Source: Gammaproteobacteria bacterium RBG_16_57_12 (GTDB lineage: Bacteria; Pseudomonadota; Gammaproteobacteria; RBG-16-57-12). From it: 9,949 nt of DNA. The stretch is from positions 381 to 10,329 of the forward strand of contig MGXL01000085.1 of NCBI GenBank assembly GCA_001801365.1, given 5' to 3'. Below are positions 7,501 through 9,949 of this stretch, piece after piece (position 1 is the first letter of the stretch; the number at the start of each line of letters is the position of its first letter). The notes under the pieces were generated by a model. The model was not told the origin of the DNA. It worked only from the letters and a program-made list of their open reading frames with translations, and ran no database searches. Position numbers and translations under genes: made by a program.

Positions 7501-8367
7501 GATACCGATGCCGTTTTTGGCGAATTCTTCCGGATTGCGAACATCCAGCAATACGGCCCCCTTTTCCAGCAGCAGAAGTGCCTTGTCGGTATTGACATAA
7601 TTCAGTAACGGGATCTGCAGCAGATTGTAGAAATCCTCACGTGACAGTCGGAGCAACTCTCCCTTGTCGATGGCTGTAATGGAGGCGTTGCGTTCACCAT
7701 TGGCGATCAATGCCTCCTCGCCAAAACTTTCGCCAGGCCCGAGCTGGGCGAGCAATATATCCTTGGCATGCGCCGATGGTTTGCGCGAGACTCTGAAGTT
7801 ACCCTGGGTGATGATGTAAAAGTAACCGTCACGAGTGCCTTGCTTGATAACCACTTCATTGGCCGATACCGTTATATGCTCGATACGCGCCATTAGTGAC
7901 TGGAGTTTGTCGGGCGTCAGGCGCTGTAATGCGGGAAGTTTCAGCAGGCACGCGATCCAGTCGGAGCCACTATCTGCATGAATTTCCGTAATCTCATATG
8001 TACCGCCGTCGTTCCAGTGCAGCAGCAGATCCAGCAGGTCCGAATCTACGCACAATAGGGTGGTTAGCCCCTTGGCCGTAGCGGTGCTGGTTCTGGGTGT
8101 TTGTAAAGACAGGGGTGTCCGCGCGGCCGGAGTGCCGGCCTTGATGGTGGTACGTGCCCCCAGGGTATCGACAATCTCGACCTTGCCGGTCAGCACAAAC
8201 AGCATGCGTTTATCATCATCGCCCTGCTGAAAGATCGACTCGCCCGATGTGAATTGATGCACAGATGATTTGCTGGCGAGTTCATCGAGCTTGTCGGTTT
8301 CGAGCCTGTTGATCGGCTCAAGGCTGGCAAGGGCCTTTTTGTCTACTAGTTTGGTCGCAGCACCCAT
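4576..8367 (-). CDS. CNBD-CNBD-rhodanese-coiled-coil single-pass membrane protein
   Basis: The product has 1263 residues from ATG (8365-8367), with AGGT 7 nt upstream. Domains in order: a degenerate cyclic-nucleotide-binding fold (about 15-125); a second one (140-250) with a good phosphate-binding cassette, GESFGEEALIANGERNAS (Glu217 and Arg226 in the usual ligand-binding positions); a rhodanese domain (about 254-347; VLLDVRNPEEF, candidate Cys312 in CADNDKQSA); an S/N/P-rich linker; coiled coil (about 405-1005) built of roughly 71-residue repeats; a basic patch (R1010-R1018); one transmembrane helix (about 1019-1037); and a 226-residue A/S/T/P-rich tail. By the positive-inside rule all folded domains are cytoplasmic and the tail periplasmic. 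Shorter CNBD-rhodanese proteins are known; the long coil and tail are the unusual part. It might be a nucleotide-sensing scaffold or tether, but that is inference. The gene is monocistronic, convergent with dctM and divergent from prfB. Confidence 0.88.
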   Translation of the reverse strand: MGAATKLVDKKALASLEPINRLETDKLDELASKSSVHQFTSGESIFQQGDDDKRMLFVLTGKVEIVDTLGARTTIKAGTPAARTPLSLQTPRTSTATAKGLTTLLCVDSDLLDLLLHWNDGGTYEITEIHADSGSDWIACLLKLPALQRLTPDKLQSLMARIEHITVSANEVVIKQGTRDGYFYIITQGNFRVSRKPSAHAKDILLAQLGPGESFGEEALIANGERNASITAIDKGELLRLSREDFYNLLQIPLLNYVNTDKALLLLEKGAVLLDVRNPEEFAKNGIGINIPISLLRLKAGSINKSLKYIICADNDKQSAIAAFLLIQLGMEVYILQEGVKALQGKKGGASSAKAGEIVNFSQAKHAFSSSANPTNPFADQSVPLANPPANESNNGAKQSSSKPDLEAEANLRNELNMAQALLDEEIKRAESFQQERQLLQNEIARLQQETSQVRQRAETDSVRTANEIQNTLSREISRLKKELADEINRRDSIEKNRSELEHNISALRKDLDNTRQHADLQAQRIAQIEQDAAMKRESIANVFQDQIATTETRLNDEIRRAETIDRARLQLEQDLSLLRQSLEQSNCVAEEQKAHIQRLEASAADSNNQVSSELQNRIASLQSQLVDYTKRAETAEQNTHLHQSEIGRLSQELAAAHQSAAQHLQRADALEQQSAHLKTQLQIDHQAKLEEAYVKLAEITQYAQASEAKGLLLEQEIASITQELHEARQVSEQHRQYIAQLEEKAALAADFGSKLTDESQRLATMEAARKELEQEIILVRAEAYDARKQSEKHTRRVSEVEAELARLKSEIETNLQTTIGELQSQLAAETKQRLESNDRKQALDQRIVDLQARLAEAAQQLAAAKDADHIESATLRTRIADLEQNLIIAAQRAGTAENGIRDLEIRLATSATSSPQIEAMKAKLESDLNTAFEMRLEREIATALSLQESEIHNRVKNDAEAKIKLAEEQVKTLRSAIRQLESELDKEISKRTLLEKSQGKVSLDNAQARIRNSRKLRGISFSMAIIMVIGAVYSYTSTTDLHPQARSAHEESTAATGTAKPVRPEDPARTRSTASSTSSRAVDTNRSGGNTSSKAVIRDSGQDARQKPPTVSATASSTLHASTSVPGNAAIRNPAETKATAAESHKAPAILAEKTSVPGKKEVALNQIITAAPASITSEDTIQSTTADRQDSPAETPMVPQIIQAAEIVSDTGVAQQAATELSKETDTPAVATAAESIISPTEVDSQSNSNNAADVVETITQ
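5710..7101 (-). repeat. Degenerate 71-codon (213-bp) repeats in the coiled coil
   Basis: Aligning by eye on a core L-x-D/E-E-x-x-R/K-A-E-T ... L-E-Q-E/D-I/L-x-x-L gives unit starts at residues 423, 484, 555, 626, 697, 756, 827 and 887. The steps are 61, 71, 71, 71, 59, 71 and 60 residues. A second landmark (I-A-Q-I/L-E-x-x-A-A) keeps the same register at Glu530, 601, 672, 743 and 802. Units therefore come in two sizes about 11 residues apart, that is, about one coiled-coil hendecad. The DNA is diverged, so this looks like old internal duplication. Confidence 0.7.
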
Positions 8368-8405
8368 GGTGGTTACCTGTCGTATAAATCATTGCAATAG
8401 GGATT

Positions 8406-8433
8406 CGCGGCCTTTATGTGGGGGCTGGCCGCG
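8406..8433. repeat. GC-rich inverted repeat (possible leader hairpin)
   Basis: Perfect 7-bp arms CGCGGCC (8406-8412) and GGCCGCG (8427-8433) flank a 14-nt loop. On the minus strand this lies 39-66 nt before the ATG of the large gene, so RNA started at or upstream of about 8450 would carry the hairpin in its leader. There is no T-run, so it is not a typical terminator. It also overlaps the candidate -10 at 8413-8418, so it could instead act as an operator. Confidence 0.4.
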
Positions 8434-8440
8434 TACTCAA
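8413..8440 (-). promoter_or_regulatory. Candidate sigma70 promoter of the CNBD-rhodanese gene
   Basis: On the minus strand TTGAGT (8435-8440) and CATAAA (8413-8418) are 16 bp apart, each 4 of 6 to consensus, giving a start near 8406 and a leader of about 39 nt. It competes with a CATAAT -10-like element at 8459-8464. Neither can be chosen with certainty. Confidence 0.3.
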
Positions 8441-8485
8441 AGTATCGTCTATGAACACATTATGCTTAAAGGCGGGACGAGCTAA

Positions 8486-8513
8486 TTGACAGAGTTATGA
8501 AGTTCCGCACAAT
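8486..8513 (+). promoter_or_regulatory. Candidate sigma70 promoter, upstream (distal) of prfB
   Basis: A consensus -35 TTGACA (8486-8491) is followed after 16 bp by CACAAT (8508-8513, 4 of 6). The start would be near 8520, inside the CRP-type palindrome, so a bound regulator would block it. It would give prfB a leader of about 175 nt. Confidence 0.35.
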
Positions 8514-8518
8514 GCTAC

Positions 8519-8534
8519 TGTGAGGCATGTCACA
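8519..8534. promoter_or_regulatory. CRP-type binding site TGTGA-N6-TCACA
   Basis: TGTGAGGCATGTCACA carries both half-sites of the CRP consensus without mismatch and with the exact 6-bp spacer. A-runs follow on the right side, as in the extended consensus; the left flank (CTAC) does not match. Its centre (8526.5) is about 74 bp upstream of the start expected from the minus-strand CATAAT element, close to class I activation distances, and about 106 bp upstream of the start expected for the proximal prfB promoter. Whether this organism has CRP or Vfr cannot be seen here. Confidence 0.55.
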
Positions 8535-8576
8535 AAAACCTTGGGCTCAGGATGCCCGGGGCCTGTATGTCTTGTG

Positions 8577-8597
8577 AGACTGTAACCGGTCCAGTCT
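8577..8597. repeat. Operator-like dyad abutting the prfB -35
   Basis: AGACTG (8577-8582) and CAGTCT (8592-8597) are perfect 6-bp arms around a 9-bp centre that itself contains ACCGGT. Eight of ten symmetric pairs match across the 21 bp. The right arm overlaps the first base of the candidate -35 TTGACG, placing the dyad where a regulator could act. The factor is unknown. Confidence 0.35.
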
Positions 8598-8626
8598 TGA
8601 CGGAGTATGGTCTCCAGCAGGATAAA
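8597..8626 (+). promoter_or_regulatory. Candidate sigma70 promoter of prfB (proximal)
   Basis: TTGACG (8597-8602, 5 of 6) and GATAAA (8621-8626, 4 of 6) are 18 bp apart. The start would lie near 8633, giving a leader of about 63 nt that ends in the ribosome binding site TAAGGA (8685-8690), 5 nt before the prfB ATG. Confidence 0.45.
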
Positions 8627-8695
8627 ACAGGGATGAACAAGGTCTGCAAGGTGTAGTATCATGCGGCACTAAGATAAGGCAGATTAAGGACTGTT

Positions 8696-9794
8696 ATGTT
8701 GGAACTCAATCCCATCTACAACCGTATCAAGGATATGAAGGGGCGCAGCGCGACCCTGAGGGGGTATCTTTGACTACGATGCCAAATGTGAACGGCTGGA
8801 CGAGGTAGTCCGCGAGCTGGCCGAACCCCACATCTGGAATAATCCGGACCAGGCCCAGGAGCTGGGCCGCGAACGCGCCCAGCTGGAAAAGGTGGTGAAC
8901 ACCTTGACGGATTTGGGCCGCAGCCTGAATGATTGCCAGGAACTGGTGGATCTGTCGGCCGAGGATAATGACGAGGCGGCCATCCAGAGTATTGTTGCGG
9001 AACTGGATGAGCTGGAGCATCGACTGGCGGATCTGGAATTCCGGCGCATGTTTTCCGGCAAGATGGACCCCAACAATGCCTTTCTGGATGTCCAGGCCGG
9101 TTCCGGCGGAACCGAGGCCCAGGATTGGGCCAACATGCTGTTGCGCATGTATCTGCGCTGGGGTGAGGCGCATGGTTTCAAGACCGAGCTGATTGAGGTT
9201 TCCGAGGGAGAGGTTGCCGGCATCAAGAGCGCCACGATCCGCCTGGAGGGCGAATATGCCTATGGCTGGCTGCGTACCGAGACCGGCATCCACCGCCTGG
9301 TGCGCAAGTCGCCGTTCGATTCCGGCAACCGGCGCCATACCTCATTTGCCTCGGTTTTCGTCTCGCCGGAGGTCGATGAAGACATCGAGATCGAGATCAA
9401 TCCGGCCGACCTGCGCGTCGATACCTATCGCGCCTCCGGCGCCGGCGGTCAGCACGTCAACCGGACCGACTCGGCGATACGCATCACGCACATGCCCAGC
9501 GGCATCGTGGTGCAATGCCAAAGCGACCGCTCCCAGCATAAGAACCGCGCCACGGCCATGAAGCAGCTCAAGGCCAAGTTGTACGAGATGGAAATACAAA
9601 AGCGCAACGCGGCGCAGCAGGCGCTGGAAGATACCAAATCGGATATCGGCTGGGGCCATCAGATCCGTTCCTACGTGCTGGATCAGTCGCGTATCAAGGA
9701 TCTGCGTACCGGCATCGAAATCGGCAATACCCAGGCCGTGCTGGATGGCGATCTGGATCTGTTCATCGAGGCCAGCCTGAAGCAGGGTTTATAA
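8696..9794 (+). CDS. prfB: Peptide chain release factor 2 (RF2), with programmed +1 frameshift
   Basis: RF2 recognises UGA and UAA stop codons on the ribosome and triggers peptide release. Translation starts at ATG 8696, with TAAGGA 5 nt upstream. A 25-codon frame 0 segment ([20 protein letters not shown]...) stops at an in-frame TGA (8771-8773), and a +1 shift continues from GAC (8772-8774) to TAA at 9792-9794. The joined protein has 365 residues, the same as E. coli RF2. In joined numbering the stop-codon-reading tripeptide SPF is at 205-207 and the catalytic GGQ at 250-252, both matching E. coli. Residue 246 is Ala, as in most bacteria (E. coli K-12 has Thr). Calling the gene from the internal ATG at 8892 would lose 65 residues. 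lysS follows after 28 bp, as in the E. coli prfB-lysS operon. Confidence 0.98.
8759..8774 (+). promoter_or_regulatory. prfB programmed +1 ribosomal frameshift site
   Basis: The sequence AGGGGGTATCTTTGAC has the internal Shine-Dalgarno-like AGGGGG (8759-8764), a 3-nt spacer, the slippery CTT (8768-8770), and the in-frame TGA followed by C (8771-8774), the weak stop context. It matches the E. coli site over these 16 bases. When RF2 is scarce, termination at the TGA is slow and ribosomes slip +1, restoring RF2, so the gene regulates itself. Confidence 0.98.
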
Positions 9795-9822
9795 GCACAT
9801 AACATGATAAAGTGACCACACC

Positions 9823-9949
9823 ATGAGCGAGATCGAGACCACCGAACTGGATGAACACAAGCTGATCGCGCAGCGTCGCAGCAAACTGGAAGAACTGCGC
9901 GCGCGCGGCATACCGTTTCCCAATGATTTCCGCCGTAATGTCATGGCGG
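9823..9949 (+). CDS. lysS: Lysyl-tRNA synthetase, N-terminal part (3' end outside window)
   Basis: The frame is open from ATG 9823 to the window end: 42 codons, beginning MSEIETTELDEHKLIAQRRS. The segment KLEELRARGIPFPNDFRR closely resembles the N-terminal region of class II lysyl-tRNA synthetase (E. coli LysS has KLANLREQGIAFPNDFRR). The enzyme charges tRNA-Lys in the cytoplasm. The anticodon-binding and catalytic domains lie outside the window. The gene starts 28 bp after prfB with no terminator between them, and its ribosome binding site is weak (AAAGTGA, about 6-12 nt upstream), consistent with cotranscription with prfB. Confidence 0.93.
   Translation, partial: MSEIETTELDEHKLIAQRRSKLEELRARGIPFPNDFRRNVMA

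Larger units (their letters stand above)
8368..8695. other. Divergent intergenic region between the CNBD protein gene and prfB
   Basis: This 328-bp stretch has no convincing gene. It holds a CRP-type palindrome, two inverted repeats and candidate promoters facing both ways, listed separately. A minus-strand -10-like CATAAT (8459-8464) gives a second possible start for the large gene, with no strong -35. The only tiny plus-strand frame near prfB (8633-8656, 7 codons) has no properly spaced ribosome binding site. Confidence 0.6.

Noticed and set aside
8633..8656. A 7-codon leader peptide (MNKVCKV) before prfB
   Set aside because: AGGG abuts the ATG with no spacing, there is no attenuator-like hairpin after it, and it starts at about the predicted transcription start.
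8771..8773. In-frame TGA in prfB as a sign of a pseudogene
   Set aside because: It is the conserved programmed frameshift stop, with AGGGGG, CTT and TGAC in the correct order and spacing.
8727..9338. A 203-residue minus-strand open frame across prfB
   Set aside because: It is antisense to conserved RF2 coding sequence and has no recognisable domain.

Overview
The window reads as a chromosomal segment of a Gammaproteobacterium, or a close relative. The evidence is a moderately GC-rich sequence, a prfB-lysS order with an E. coli-like RF2 frameshift site, and a TatT-type TRAP transporter operon. The genus cannot be named from this sequence. No mobile element, CRISPR array, tRNA or rRNA was seen.

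Layout: (1) 1-376, the 3' end of an ankyrin-repeat protein gene that begins outside the window. (2) 377-768, a mostly noncoding, partly AT-rich stretch. It holds a probable 39-residue single-pass membrane protein on the minus strand (400-519) and, before the next operon, a cluster of four TTGATA/TATCAA hexamers plus a candidate promoter. (3) 769-4561, a tightly overlapping four-gene plus-strand operon for a complete TRAP transporter: TatT-like lipoprotein, DctP-family solute-binding protein, small membrane subunit DctQ and large membrane subunit DctM. The starts overlap the previous stops by 8, 11 and 4 nt, so translation is probably coupled. In the binding protein the position of the usual carboxylate-clamping arginine is a tryptophan, so a C4-dicarboxylate or sialic-acid-type substrate should not be assumed.

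(4) 4576-8367, minus strand and convergent with dctM: a 1263-residue protein with an unusual layout. It has two cyclic-nucleotide-binding-type domains (the second with an intact-looking phosphate-binding cassette), a rhodanese domain, about 600 residues of coiled coil built from degenerate 71-residue repeats, one transmembrane helix, and a 226-residue low-complexity tail predicted to be periplasmic. This is the most interesting gene here: a possible membrane-anchored, nucleotide-sensing scaffold. (5) 8368-8695, a divergent intergenic region with a perfect TGTGA-N6-TCACA (CRP-type) site, two GC-rich or operator-like inverted repeats and candidate promoters on both strands. (6) 8696-9794, prfB (RF2) with its programmed +1 frameshift, then the first 42 codons of lysS (9823 to the window end), as in the E. 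coli prfB-lysS operon.

The transporter genes form one functional unit and prfB-lysS another (translation). How the large CNBD-rhodanese protein relates to either neighbour is unknown. The CRP-type site upstream of it raises the possibility that a cAMP-responsive regulator controls a protein that itself appears able to bind a cyclic nucleotide.
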